Origin: Nocardiopsis algeriensis
GTDB lineage: Bacteria > Actinomycetota > Actinomycetes > Streptosporangiales > Streptosporangiaceae
NCBI RefSeq assembly: GCF_014203695.1
Contig: NZ_JACHJO010000001.1
Location: 254,369 to 318,368, forward strand
Reading direction: 5' to 3'
Length of the DNA stretch: 64,000 nucleotides
A program made the translations under genes and the position numbers. The first letter of the stretch is position 1. Every line of letters begins with the position of its first letter. A model generated the notes under the pieces. It was not told where the DNA came from. It did not search any database and was given only the letters and a program-made list of their open reading frames with translations. Of this stretch, positions 19,324 through 27,540 are shown one piece after another.

Positions 19324-20011
19324 TTCGTGGACACCCGGCGGCCTCTGTCGCCGTCCCCGAGGGGCGACGCGCCGCTCCTCAACCTGGTACGCCAGGTTTC
19401 TCGCCTCTTCGGAAAAAGAGTTCGTGCACGTGGCAGGGCCTGCGAAGGGCCCGATCCCGCCACCCGGGAGCCACCCCCGGGAAGCTGGGCATAACGCCCC
19501 ATAGGTCTCGATAGACTGTAGTTGCCCGGTCACGGTACGTCGACGCCGCACCCTCTCCCCCGAAGGCGAAAACCCCTGCCGCACGGGCTTTCCACCCCGC
19601 CAGACCAAGCCGCCGAAGCGGGCGAAACCCGGACGTCGCCCCCTCCGGCAACCCATTCCCCGCACAGCAGCCGAGCACGGACAGCACCGCCGCTCGACAC
19701 CGGAGCAGTCCGGTTTCGGTCGGCCCCCGGTAGCACTTCGGGCGCTCCGGATCGAGAAAAACGAAGCCCGAGAACGAAGTTTTGACCGAATACGCCACAT
19801 GCCACTAAACGTGTCGCTAGAATCACTTAGCGTGACGCGGCCACGGGCGGCTTTCCGACGCCTCCCACATGCAAAGTTGCTTGTTGTGGTCGCATCATCA
19901 CCTCGGGTGATGCCAATATGGACCTACGGGAAATATTGGACATCCGGGCGAAGCGCCAGGATGCAGGCTCAAGGATCGGCACGCAGATCCAGGAGGAGAG
20001 AGGCCGTACAC
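19324..20011 (+). promoter_or_regulatory. Long bldC upstream region
   Basis: Nearly 690 nt without a credible gene. Its last 150 nt are less GC-rich and hold regulatory-looking elements: an interrupted inverted repeat CCAATAT-N13-ATATTGG at 19913-19939, a hairpin CATCACC-TCG-GGTGATG just before it, and GTCGCTA...TAGCGTGAC near 19811-19840. AGGAGGAGAG at 19991-20000 is the bldC ribosome site. Long upstream regions are usual for developmental regulators. Nothing recognisable was seen in 19324-19800. Confidence 0.5.
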
Positions 20012-20215
20012 ATGTCAACTCGCACGCCCGAGGCGGAGCCCCTGTTGACCCCCGCCGAGGTTGCCACCATGTTCCGCGTGGACCCCAAGACCGTGACGCG
20101 CTGGGCCAAGGCGGGCAAGCTGACCTCGATCCGCACCTTGGGCGGACACCGCCGCTACCGCGAGACCGAGGTCCGCGCCCTGCTGGCGGGGATCCCCAGC
20201 CAGCGTACGGAGTGA
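20012..20215 (+). CDS. bldC: Developmental MerR-like DNA-binding protein BldC
   Basis: A 67-residue single-domain winged helix-turn-helix of the MerR superfamily, the same size as Streptomyces BldC. The core LLTPAEVATMFRVDPKTVTR followed by WAKAGKLTSIRTLGGHRRYR is diagnostic. BldC binds cooperatively to AT-rich direct repeats and delays entry into development. The ATG at 20012 is preceded by AGGAGGAGAG. It is monocistronic, with a strong terminator 74 bp after the stop. Confidence 0.93.
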   Translation: MSTRTPEAEPLLTPAEVATMFRVDPKTVTRWAKAGKLTSIRTLGGHRRYRETEVRALLAGIPSQRTE

Positions 20216-20288
20216 CCTTCCGAGCTGCGCCGACTCCGGGGGAGAACAGCCGTACAGGTTCCGCGCACTGACAGGAGCCGAGAGATCC

Positions 20289-20324
20289 GAGGGCGGGTCC
20301 TTCCACCAGGAAGGACCCGCCCTC
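20289..20324. terminator. Strong terminator after bldC
   Basis: GAGGGCGGGTCCTTCC pairs perfectly with GGAAGGACCCGCCCTC around ACCA: a 16-bp stem with a tetraloop downstream of bldC. Confidence 0.9.
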
Positions 20325-20410
20325 CGCATGTCCGAGGACCAGGCGGGGACACCGGCCAGGACGAGGCGAGCCCCCAGACAGGCACAGCCCCGCCCTAGGG
20401 GGTGTGCCGT

Positions 20411-20808
20411 GAGGGCGCCGACGGGGTTCTGCAGGAGCGAGCGACGAAGAACCCCGCCCTGAGGGCGCCCGAGCAGGGGCCAAAGCGAAGCGGAGGCCCC
20501 GAAGGGGCAGGGGAGGGCGCCGGCGGGGTTCTGCAGGAGCGGAGCGAAGTGCCGGTCACCCGCAAGTCCACCCCAGCCCCAGGGGGTATGCCGTGAGGGC
20601 GCTGGCGGGGTTCTGCAGGAGCGGAGCGAAGTGCCGGTCACCCGCAAGTCCACCCCAGCCCCAGGGGGTATGCCGTGAGGGCGCCGGCGGGGTTCTGCAG
20701 GAGCGGAGCGAACATCCGAGGAACGAGGATGTGAGCGCAGCGACGAAGAACCGCGCCCCAAAGGCGCCCGAACCGGGGCCAAAGCGAAGCGGAGGCCCCA
20801 AAGCAAAC
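20411..20808. repeat. 82-bp tandem repeats in a mosaic repeat region
   Basis: Units starting with GAGGGCGCCGGCGGGGTTCT begin at 20513, 20595 and 20677, exactly 82 bp apart; the first two are nearly identical over their full length. A related unit starts at 20411 and, like the last unit, has a different tail containing CGACGAAGAACC and GGGGCCAAAGCGAAGCGGAG. Inverted segments (GGGGTTCT/AGAACCCC, GGGGCC/GGCCCC) occur within the units. No gene is visible between 20325 and 20814. This looks like an intergenic palindromic repeat family expanded in tandem. Confidence 0.85.
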
Positions 20809-20814
20809 ACAGTC

Positions 20815-22023
20815 TCAGTCCTCGAAGCGGTCGTCCAGGGCACTGGGGCGCTTGCGGGCCAGGAAGGTGGCCGCGCCTCCGCCTCCCACCGCGATCACGG
20901 CGGCCGTGACGAGGGCGGCCAGCGAGCTGCCGGTCATCGCCAGGCGGTTCCCCGAGCGGTCCTCCTCCACCGCGCCCTGGTGGAAGCTCTCGCTGCGGCC
21001 TCCGGGCTCGGGGGTCCCTCCTGCTGTGTAGGTGGATCCCAGCACCCAGGCGTCGGCGAGGTCCACCGTGCACTCGAGGGCGCCGTCGCCCTCCCCGATC
21101 CGGACCAGCACGCCGAGCCAGGTGCGGGCACCGCCGCCCTCCCAACCCGTCTCCTCGTCGCCGAAGGCCGTCTGGTGGCGGGTGAACTGGACGCTGACGG
21201 GAACTTCCTCGACCACGTTCCCGTCCCCGTCGAGCACCTCCAGGACGTCCTCCACCCGGTACCCGTTGCCGTCGCCCTCCAGGGGGCCGGTCGGGATGCC
21301 GAACGCCGTGAGGTCACCGTGCTCGAAGGTGGTGGCGGACGTGCCGTCGTACCCGGCGCTGGCCGTGGCGGTCACGTCCGCGGCGGTGACCGTCAGGGCG
21401 CCTCCCGAGGAGAGCCTGCGTGTGTTGGAGTCGTCGAGGACGATCACGTCGTCCTCTCCCGGGCTCGGCCACGTTCCGGAGACGGAGGGCTTCACCGACG
21501 GGGTCTGCCGGGGGATCGGGGCCCGGTCGTCGTCCGGCGGCAAGGCGTCCCCGGACGGGGCCGTCCTCTCCTCCGGGGCGTCCTCGGGAGGTGTCTTCTG
21601 TCCGGTCGATGTCCCGGACGCGCTATGCCCCGGGGTGCTCCCGTCCTCGGGCGGAAGCTCGACGATGCCCAGGTCGACGAGGTCGTCGGCCTCCATGCGC
21701 AGGGTCGCCGACTCGACGACCGCCTCGGCGTGGGCCCCCTGGGCGTCGATGTAGGTGCGGGTCCGCCCTTTGATCTCGATGTAGGGGGAGAGCGCGCCGA
21801 AGGTGCTCTCGGTGACGGCCTCCCCCTCACCGCTGCCGCCGTGGCTGACCGCGGTGGAGTAACCGCTGACGGCGTCACCGGAGGAGGACCAGGCCTGGGC
21901 GCTGCCCCACACGAGCGGGTCCGCGGCGGCCGGAGCCGCGACCGCGAGGCCGACCACCGCGAGAGCTGTGGACATGACGGTACCGCTGAGAAGGCGACGG
22001 ATGGTCGTTCTCTCGGGAGTCAC
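20815..22023 (-). CDS. Secreted surface protein with LAxTG sortase signal (protein 1)
   Basis: About 402 residues. The signal peptide at 1-35 ends AAPAAADP. Two beta-rich regions are separated by a Pro/Ser/Thr/Glu-rich linker (about 150-210). The C-terminus is a cell-wall sorting signal: LAMTG, a hydrophobic stretch (SSLAALVTAAVIAVGGGG) and a basic tail (RKRP). LAxTG is the class E sortase motif of high-GC actinobacteria. Start: GTG at 22023, with AGGAG seven bases upstream. It has the same architecture as the next gene upstream. No sortase gene is in the window. Function unknown; possibly an aerial-hypha or cell-wall surface component. Confidence 0.82.
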   Translation of the reverse strand: MTPERTTIRRLLSGTVMSTALAVVGLAVAAPAAADPLVWGSAQAWSSSGDAVSGYSTAVSHGGSGEGEAVTESTFGALSPYIEIKGRTRTYIDAQGAHAEAVVESATLRMEADDLVDLGIVELPPEDGSTPGHSASGTSTGQKTPPEDAPEERTAPSGDALPPDDDRAPIPRQTPSVKPSVSGTWPSPGEDDVIVLDDSNTRRLSSGGALTVTAADVTATASAGYDGTSATTFEHGDLTAFGIPTGPLEGDGNGYRVEDVLEVLDGDGNVVEEVPVSVQFTRHQTAFGDEETGWEGGGARTWLGVLVRIGEGDGALECTVDLADAWVLGSTYTAGGTPEPGGRSESFHQGAVEEDRSGNRLAMTGSSLAALVTAAVIAVGGGGAATFLARKRPSALDDRFED

Positions 22024-22337
22024 CACAACACTCCTGCCGGTCTGGGGGATGTCCGTTCCCGGAACGGGCCTGTGCCCCGCGTTCGACGTCGAGGGGCGCG
22101 GCCGGTCTCGGAACCGGGCACGGGGCGCGGGAGAGGCCGAAGGCTGTCCCGCGCAGAAAGGGGCAGGCACGTAGCGCACATGCTCAGTGCCCTTAGGTGA
22201 GAATAGCCGTTGGATCACAAAACGGAAACTGTTCCACCGTCCGGACGCGGGGGCTACTCGTCGTGTAGGAGCGGATACGGGGACAACGACGACGTCTCCG
22301 AAGAAGTTCCTGCCCTCACAGGAGCGGAGAAAACAAC

Positions 22338-22371
22338 GACCGGCCCCGGGGCGGGCGCCCCGGGGCCGGTC
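22338..22371 (-). terminator. Terminator after LAxTG protein 2
   Basis: A 15-bp perfect GC stem (GACCGGCCCCGGGGC and complement) with a 4-nt loop. On the minus strand it is followed by GTTGTTTTC, a T-rich tail, so it is a classical intrinsic terminator for the gene ending at 22408. Confidence 0.88.
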
Positions 22372-22407
22372 CGTGCCGGTCGGCCGACGGATGTCGACCT
22401 ACCGGAC

Positions 22408-23742
22408 TCAGCTCTCGCTGTTCTCCTCGGCGGAGTCGGCGACAGCGTTCTTCTTGCGGCGGGCCAGGTAGGCGGCGGCGCCACCGCCGGCGGCGATCGC
22501 GGCGCCGGCCGCGATCAGGCCGGCCACCGGGCTGCCGGTCGTGGCCAGAGCGGCCTCGGTCGGCTTGGGCTCGGGCTTGGCGAGCTCCTCGGTGTTCCGG
22601 GTGTTCTCGGCCTCGTCCTTGCCGTCGCCCTTGTCGTCACCCTTGTCCTCGCCGCCACCGGCGTCGACGGACTCGAGGCCGTAGCTGGCGTAGGCCACGC
22701 CGAGGGGGTATTCGCCGTAGAAGCCGTCGGCCTCGTCCGTCGCGGGGACGTCGACGCCGAGCATGATGCCGGTGTAGGCGTCCTGCCAGTCGTAGCCGAG
22801 CTCCACGGAGGTCCAGGCCTCGCTGACATCGAACGGTTCGACGTTGGCTCCGAACTCGTTCACGGAGTAGGAGACGCTGCCGGGGTCGAAGGAGTGGGAG
22901 ACCTTGCCGCTCCAGCTGTAGGTGGTGGTGACGCTGGCGCCGCTGAGGGTGGCGTCCAGGACGATCGCGTCACCGCCGTCGGTGAGCTCGTACTCCTCCA
23001 GCGCGAGAACCTCGTCCTCGGTGGAGTCGACGACCGCGGCCTCGGCGTCCACCTCGTCGGCAGGGGCGGTCTCTTCCTCGGTGGGGTCGGCCTCACCATC
23101 GGTGGAACCGCTGTCGCCACCGGCCTCGCCATCGGTCTCACCGTTGCCGGTGTCGTCACCGCCGGTGGAGCCACCGTCGGCCTCGCCGTTGCCGGTGTCG
23201 TCACCGCCGGTGGAGCCACCGTCGGTCTCGCCGTTGCCGGTGTCGTCGCCACCGGTGGAGTCACCGTCGGCCTCGGAGGACTCGTCCGGAGCGTCGTCGG
23301 ACTCCCCGTCCTCGGTCTCCTCGGCCTCGTCCGCTTCGTCCTTGTCTTCCTCGTCCTCCTCGGTCTCCTCCTCGTCCTCTTCGTCGAGACCGTCGAGGAT
23401 GGCCTGGACGTCGTCGGCGGTGAGCACGATCCGGGCGCTGTCCACCGTGGCGGTGGAGCTGGCGCCGTTGCCGTTGACCGAGGCAGAGGTGGAGGCACTG
23501 AGGCTGAGGAACTCGTCCAGGCTGCCCTGGAAGCTGTTGCTGTCGCCGCCGCTCCCGCCCTGCGGGATGACGTCGGTCGCGGAGACGCCCTGCTCGTAGC
23601 CGACGTAGGCATAGGCCCATCCGGCGGCACTCGTGTCGGCAGCGGCGGGAAGGGCCGTCGCAATACTCATCGCACCCAGAGCGGCGAAGGCCGCGCTGCC
23701 CTGGAGAATGCGGCGAGCGGTGATTTTGGGGGTGCTCTTCAA
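22408..23742 (-). CDS. Secreted surface protein with LAxTG sortase signal (protein 2)
   Basis: About 444 residues and very acidic. The signal peptide ends ATALPAAADTS. A long Glu/Asp-rich segment contains three near-perfect copies of GGDDTGNGETDGGST. A second folded region ends in a Lys/Glu-rich stretch, then LATTG, a hydrophobic helix (PVAGLIAAGAAIAAGGGAA) and RRKKN, a class E sortase signal. Start: a TTG at 23742 fits AGAGG seven bases upstream; other TTG/ATT codons nearby are possible. It is a paralogous partner of the preceding entry (same signal peptide-domain-acidic linker-domain-anchor plan). Confidence 0.8.
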   Translation of the reverse strand: MKSTPKITARRILQGSAAFAALGAMSIATALPAAADTSAAGWAYAYVGYEQGVSATDVIPQGGSGGDSNSFQGSLDEFLSLSASTSASVNGNGASSTATVDSARIVLTADDVQAILDGLDEEDEEETEEDEEDKDEADEAEETEDGESDDAPDESSEADGDSTGGDDTGNGETDGGSTGGDDTGNGEADGGSTGGDDTGNGETDGEAGGDSGSTDGEADPTEEETAPADEVDAEAAVVDSTEDEVLALEEYELTDGGDAIVLDATLSGASVTTTYSWSGKVSHSFDPGSVSYSVNEFGANVEPFDVSEAWTSVELGYDWQDAYTGIMLGVDVPATDEADGFYGEYPLGVAYASYGLESVDAGGGEDKGDDKGDGKDEAENTRNTEELAKPEPKPTEAALATTGSPVAGLIAAGAAIAAGGGAAAYLARRKKNAVADSAEENSES

Positions 23743-24203
23743 AATCAATCCTCTTGGGATCTCAGCCCGAACCTGTCGGACTGCGCCTGACCCGGACAAC
23801 GACCGCAGGCGAAGGGAAAGTCACCGCGGGAAGGGTGGGCCAGGGTGGGACGGGGGGGACAAGACGGCACGGAAAAGCCATCTACCAGGGGAATCTCAGG
23901 ACTCGGCCTTGAACGGAAGGGCCGGCGGATCCGAAACCGGATCGCTTCCCATCTCCTGCGTAAAGCTTACACATATACAGACGACCGAAATGTACGAAAT
24001 ATGATAACAAGAACATCACAAGCACATCGTGGACCGACATCGGCGACACAGAGAGCAGAGCGAGAAAAATTTTGAATATCGCGTAAACCAATCGCCCGTT
24101 CAAGCGTCTTACCAAGAGCGCCTTTTCCGGAGGAAAGGCTTTCCGGCCCCTTGTGCCGGACCCGCCGGGGTGCTCCGGTCCTCCGAGCGGTTAGGTTGAG
24201 CCC
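23743..24203. promoter_or_regulatory. AT-rich divergent promoter region
   Basis: These 461 nt separate the LAxTG protein and the amidase. About 23960-24090 is strikingly AT-rich for this genome (runs such as CTTACACATATACAGACG and GAAAAATTTTGAATATCG), a candidate for promoters bound by nucleoid or developmental regulators. TTAGGTT at 24191-24197, six bases before the amidase ATG, is its probable leaderless -10. No gene is visible. Confidence 0.5.
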
Positions 24204-25094
24204 ATGCCCGACTCCGCACCGCCGGGGCACCGGAGCCGCGCGGCCCGCGCCCTGACCTCCCTCCCCCTGGTCCTCCTGCTCGCCTCCTGCTCCGGCTCGC
24301 CGGGGCCGGCCCCCGGCGAGGACCCCACCGCCACCCTGCCGCTCCCCGGTCCCGACGACGGTTCTTCGGGCACGGAGGAGCGAGGAGAGCCGGGCGACGC
24401 CGCTCCTTCCACCGGTCCGGTCGGCGACGGCCCCCTCGGCGGCCGCGTCGTCGTCATCGACCCCGGTCACAACGGCGGCAACGCCGAGGCACCCTCCGAG
24501 ATCAACGAGCTCGTCCCCGCCGGGCAGCACGAGAAGGCGTGCGACACCGTCGGCGCCCAGACCGCGAGCGGCTACGCCGAGCACGAGTTCAACTGGGAGG
24601 TCTCCCTCCTCGTCCGAGAGAAGCTGGAGGCGGACGGCGCCACCGTGGTCCTCACCCGCCAGGACAACGAGAGCGTCGGGCCCTGCATCGACGAGCGCGC
24701 CGGCATCGGGAACGAGGCCGGTGCCGACGCCTCCGTGTCCATCCACGCCGACGGCGGCCCCGAGTCGGGCCGGGGGTTCCACGTGATCCTGCCGGGCGAG
24801 GTCGAGGGCTACACCGACGACATCACCGACGAGTCCCGTGTCCTGGCCGAGGACCTGCACCGCGAGTACCTGGACGGCAGCGGCATCCCCTACGCCGACT
24901 ACCTCGCCGACGGGGGCTTCGACGAGCGCACCGACCTGGGCGGGCTCAACATGTCCGACGTGCCGAAGGTGTTCCTGGAGATGGGCAACATGCGCAATGC
25001 CGAGGACGCCGCGCTCATGGAGGACCCCGAGTGGCGCGAACAGGCAGCCTCGGCCGTGGCCCGCGGTCTGGCCGTCTACCTCCTGAGGAACTAG
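24204..25094 (+). CDS. N-acetylmuramoyl-L-alanine amidase lipoprotein (Amidase_3)
   Basis: A 296-residue cell-wall hydrolase. The N-terminus carries a lipobox, VLLLASCSGS, so it should be membrane-tethered outside the cell. After a Pro-rich linker the Amidase_3 domain starts at about residue 80: VVVIDPGHNGGN (first zinc His), EHEFNWE (zinc Glu), VSIHADGG (second zinc His) and VFLEMGNMRN (catalytic Glu). It cleaves the bond between muramic acid and the stem peptide. TAGGTT six bases before the ATG suggests a leaderless mRNA. The palindromic element begins at its stop codon. Confidence 0.93.
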   Translation: MPDSAPPGHRSRAARALTSLPLVLLLASCSGSPGPAPGEDPTATLPLPGPDDGSSGTEERGEPGDAAPSTGPVGDGPLGGRVVVIDPGHNGGNAEAPSEINELVPAGQHEKACDTVGAQTASGYAEHEFNWEVSLLVREKLEADGATVVLTRQDNESVGPCIDERAGIGNEAGADASVSIHADGGPESGRGFHVILPGEVEGYTDDITDESRVLAEDLHREYLDGSGIPYADYLADGGFDERTDLGGLNMSDVPKVFLEMGNMRNAEDAALMEDPEWREQAASAVARGLAVYLLRN

Positions 25095-25275
25095 GCCCTG
25101 TTCTTTGGAGCATCTCGGGCCGCACGGCCGGCCAGGCGCCCCCTTGCAGCGCCGGAGAGCTTGCGAAACCCGCCAGGCCGAGCTGCGCTCTCCGCCCTGC
25201 ACGGGAACGCTTGGCCGGCCGTTCGCCGAGGAATCGGCTCCGCCGATACGGCGAGAGCATCCAAAAAACAGGGCC
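25094..25275. mobile_element. MITE-like palindromic element
   Basis: About 182 bp with imperfect terminal inverted repeats GGCCCTGTTCTTTGGA and TCCAAAAAACAGGGCC. Much of the interior also pairs: GGCCGGCCAGGCG near the left end answers CGCTTGGCCGGCC near the right, and GGAGAGC answers GCTCTCC. It has no coding capacity. The structure is that of a non-autonomous miniature element that would be mobilised in trans, or a large REP/cruciform. Target duplication is not clear. It abuts the amidase stop codon and may also act as its terminator. Confidence 0.7.
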
Positions 25276-25363
25276 TGGAACCAGCGGGAGGACGTGTCCG
25301 CCATCGGACACCTGCCCGCGCCGAGTCTGGCGCGCCACAGTGCCTCCCGGCATAATGCGGCGC

Positions 25364-25879
25364 ATGGGCTTCCCTTCCCCTCCCCCCGTGCCCGAGTTCG
25401 ACGTGGTGCTGCGCGGCTACGACCGCACCCAGGTGACCGATGCCGTCACCCGCGCCCACGCCGCCGTCAGCGGTGACTCCTCCGCACCGCACATCGGCGC
25501 AGCCGAACTCGCCGCGCTCAACTTCGACGTGGTCCTGCGCGGCTACGACCGCACCCAGGTGGGCTGGTACGTCGACAACCTCCTCACGGAACTGCGCGTG
25601 GCCGAGGGCGGGGATCCCGCTCCTCCGTCGTCCGCTCCTCCTCCACCCGAGTTCGACCTCCTCCTGCGCGGCTACGACCGCACCCAGGTGACCGATGCGG
25701 TCACCCGCGCGTTCGCCACCCTGAACGGTGACTCCTCCGCACCGCACATCGGCGCAGCCGAACTCGCCGCGCTCAACTTCGACGTGGTCCTGCGCGGCTA
25801 CGACCGCACCCAGGTGGGCTCGTACGTCGACGACCTCGTCGCGCGGCTGCGCGCGGCCGAGGACCGCACCGCTCGATGA
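25364..25879 (+). CDS. Protein with four DivIVA-type motifs, internally duplicated
   Basis: About 171 residues, made of four copies of a FDVVLRGYDRTQV motif, the GYD..QV element that forms the N-terminal membrane-binding turn of DivIVA/Wag31. Copies alternate with linkers of about 40 residues. The DNA shows a 255-bp (85-codon) in-frame duplication, with nearly identical stretches at 25471 and 25726. It lacks the long coiled coil of true DivIVA. CATAAT seven bases before the ATG at 25364 suggests a leaderless start; an ATG at 25355 overlaps this hexamer. It may scaffold polar or cell-division complexes together with the next gene, but the function is unproven. Confidence 0.78.
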   Translation: MGFPSPPPVPEFDVVLRGYDRTQVTDAVTRAHAAVSGDSSAPHIGAAELAALNFDVVLRGYDRTQVGWYVDNLLTELRVAEGGDPAPPSSAPPPPEFDLLLRGYDRTQVTDAVTRAFATLNGDSSAPHIGAAELAALNFDVVLRGYDRTQVGSYVDDLVARLRAAEDRTAR

Positions 25880-25916
25880 CCGCCCCGACAACCTCCTGAT
25901 CTGCACAATGGGGACC

Positions 25917-26558
25917 ATGCCTCTGACACCGGCGGACATCCGCAACAAGAAGTTCCAGACGGTGCGCCTGCGCCCGGGATACAACGAGGAGGATGTCGAC
26001 GCGCTGCTCGACCGCATCGAGGCCACGCTCGTCGCGCTGGAGGGCGGGCCGCGGCGGGGGGAGCTCGTCACCGCCGAGGAAGTACGCAACTCCCGGTTCC
26101 GCACCACGCGGCTGAGCCCGGGGTACCGCGAGGACCAGGTCGACGACTTCCTCGACATCGTGATCGCCGACCTGGCGGGACGCGGACTCGGCCGGGCGAG
26201 CGAGGCACCGCCGCTTCCGGAGCGGCCGGCGCCGTCCCCGCCGGAGCCGGCGCGCGCCGCCGGCCCCGCGCGCCGCCGGCAGGGGATGACGCCGCAGGAC
26301 GTCCGCGACCAGCGCTTCGCGACCACCCGCCTGACCACGGGCTACAACGAGCAGGAGGTCGACGAGTTCCTGGACCGCGCCGAGTTCACGCTGGACATGC
26401 TCCTGAGGGGCCGCCGGGACCGGCGGTGCCTGACCTCCTCGGACGTGGAGCGGGTCCAGTTCTCGACCACCAGGGCCCGGCCGGGATACGACCCCTCGCA
26501 GGTCGACCACTTCCTGGATCTCCTCGCCGAGGAGCTGCGCGGCCACGAGCAGTCCTGA
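25917..26558 (+). CDS. Protein with four DivIVA-domain motifs
   Basis: 213 residues with four short DivIVA-like repeats (PADIRNKKFQTVRLRPGYNE, VRNSRFRTTRLSPGYREDQV, VRDQRFATTRLTTGYNEQEV and VERVQFSTTRARPGYDPSQV), each followed by VD.FLD, with a proline-rich linker after the second. Unlike classical DivIVA it has little coiled coil. CACAAT lies seven bases before the ATG, so it is probably leaderless. It lies 37 bp behind the previous gene, so the two may work together, for example in polar growth or septum positioning. Confidence 0.82.
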   Translation: MPLTPADIRNKKFQTVRLRPGYNEEDVDALLDRIEATLVALEGGPRRGELVTAEEVRNSRFRTTRLSPGYREDQVDDFLDIVIADLAGRGLGRASEAPPLPERPAPSPPEPARAAGPARRRQGMTPQDVRDQRFATTRLTTGYNEQEVDEFLDRAEFTLDMLLRGRRDRRCLTSSDVERVQFSTTRARPGYDPSQVDHFLDLLAEELRGHEQS

Positions 26559-26665
26559 CACGCCGCCGGGAGATGTCCCCGCTCCGGGGAAACGGAAAGT
26601 AATAATCGAGTACAGACAGTCATTGCCCTGTGTCGTTCGCGGCCCGTGCCCCGAGGAGAGCAGGC

Positions 26666-27502
26666 ATGCCCGAGTACTCCGCGCCGCCGTGCCCCGAGGA
26701 GTTGTGCGAACCCGGCGCCGACGAGGAGGCCGTTCCGGTCACCGCCCACCCGTGGGAGGCACTCCTGCTGGTCGTGTGCACGGCCGTCGGCCTGTCCGCC
26801 ATCGCGCTCCTGGCCGGGGCGGTGTGGTCGCTGACCGGATCACCGGTGTGGACGGCCGCCGCCGTGTCGGCGGTGCCCGCCGTGTGCTGGGCGGTGCGGG
26901 GCCTGCGCCACGCGCGGCACCGGGCGGAGTCGGTGCGGGTCTCCCCCACCCAGTTCCCCGACGCGCACCGGATCGTCACGACGCTGTCCGCCGCCATGGG
27001 GCTGCCCCGTCCGCCGGAGGCCTACGTGCTCACCGCGCCCGGCCGCGGCGGTGCGGCGGCGCACGGGCTGCGCCGCTACCTGGTGCTGCCCGGCTCCCTG
27101 TTCGAGGGCGGTGCCAGGGTCGGTGACCCCGACGCCCTCACCTTCCGGGTGGCGCACCAGCTCGGGCATCTGGTCGCGGGGCACACCGGGTTCTGGCGCA
27201 GGGTGGCCACCCTGGGTGCCGAGCTCGTCCCCGGTCTGGGTGCCGCGCTGGCACGGGCGGCCGAGTACACGGCCGACAACCACGCCTACGCGTACTTCCC
27301 CGAGGGCGCCCACACCGTGCGGATCCACGCGGGCGGTCCGCACCTGTACCCGAGGGTGAACATGGGGGAGATGGCCGACCGCGTGCGTACCGACCGGGGC
27401 CTCTCGCTCCTGCTCTACCACCTGGTGTCGCGGCGGCCGAGCAACATCCGCCGCATGGCCGCTCTGCGCGACCGCGGCCGCCGGGGCCGGATCTTCCTCT
27501 GA
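26666..27502 (+). CDS. M48-like membrane protein with degenerate HExxH (HQLGH)
   Basis: About 278 residues. Two membrane helices lie at about 30-80 (EALLLVVCTAVGLSAIALLAG and WTAAAVSAVPAVCWAV). The following domain has M48 peptidase features: MGLPRPPEAYVL, then VAHQLGHLVAGHT where HExxH is expected, and later AEYTADNHAYAYFP, the usual third-ligand motif (E..AD..A). The catalytic glutamate is glutamine in HQLGH, so proteolysis is doubtful although zinc may still bind. The ATG at 26666 follows GAGGAGAG. It could be a pseudo-peptidase acting as scaffold or regulator. Confidence 0.78.
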   Translation: MPEYSAPPCPEELCEPGADEEAVPVTAHPWEALLLVVCTAVGLSAIALLAGAVWSLTGSPVWTAAAVSAVPAVCWAVRGLRHARHRAESVRVSPTQFPDAHRIVTTLSAAMGLPRPPEAYVLTAPGRGGAAAHGLRRYLVLPGSLFEGGARVGDPDALTFRVAHQLGHLVAGHTGFWRRVATLGAELVPGLGAALARAAEYTADNHAYAYFPEGAHTVRIHAGGPHLYPRVNMGEMADRVRTDRGLSLLLYHLVSRRPSNIRRMAALRDRGRRGRIFL

Positions 27503-27506
27503 GGCC

Positions 27507-27535
27507 GGTGCGCCTCCGCGGTCCGGAGGCGCACC
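27507..27535. terminator. Bidirectional terminator
   Basis: GGTGCGCCTCCG and CGGAGGCGCACC form a perfect 12-bp stem with loop CGGTC between convergent genes ending at 27502 and 27541. Confidence 0.88.
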
Positions 27536-27540
27536 GGGCG

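Noticed and set aside
20411-20808. Possible CRISPR or origin iterons
   Set aside because: The 82-bp units are contiguous without spacers, and there is no DnaA-box pattern or replication gene nearby.
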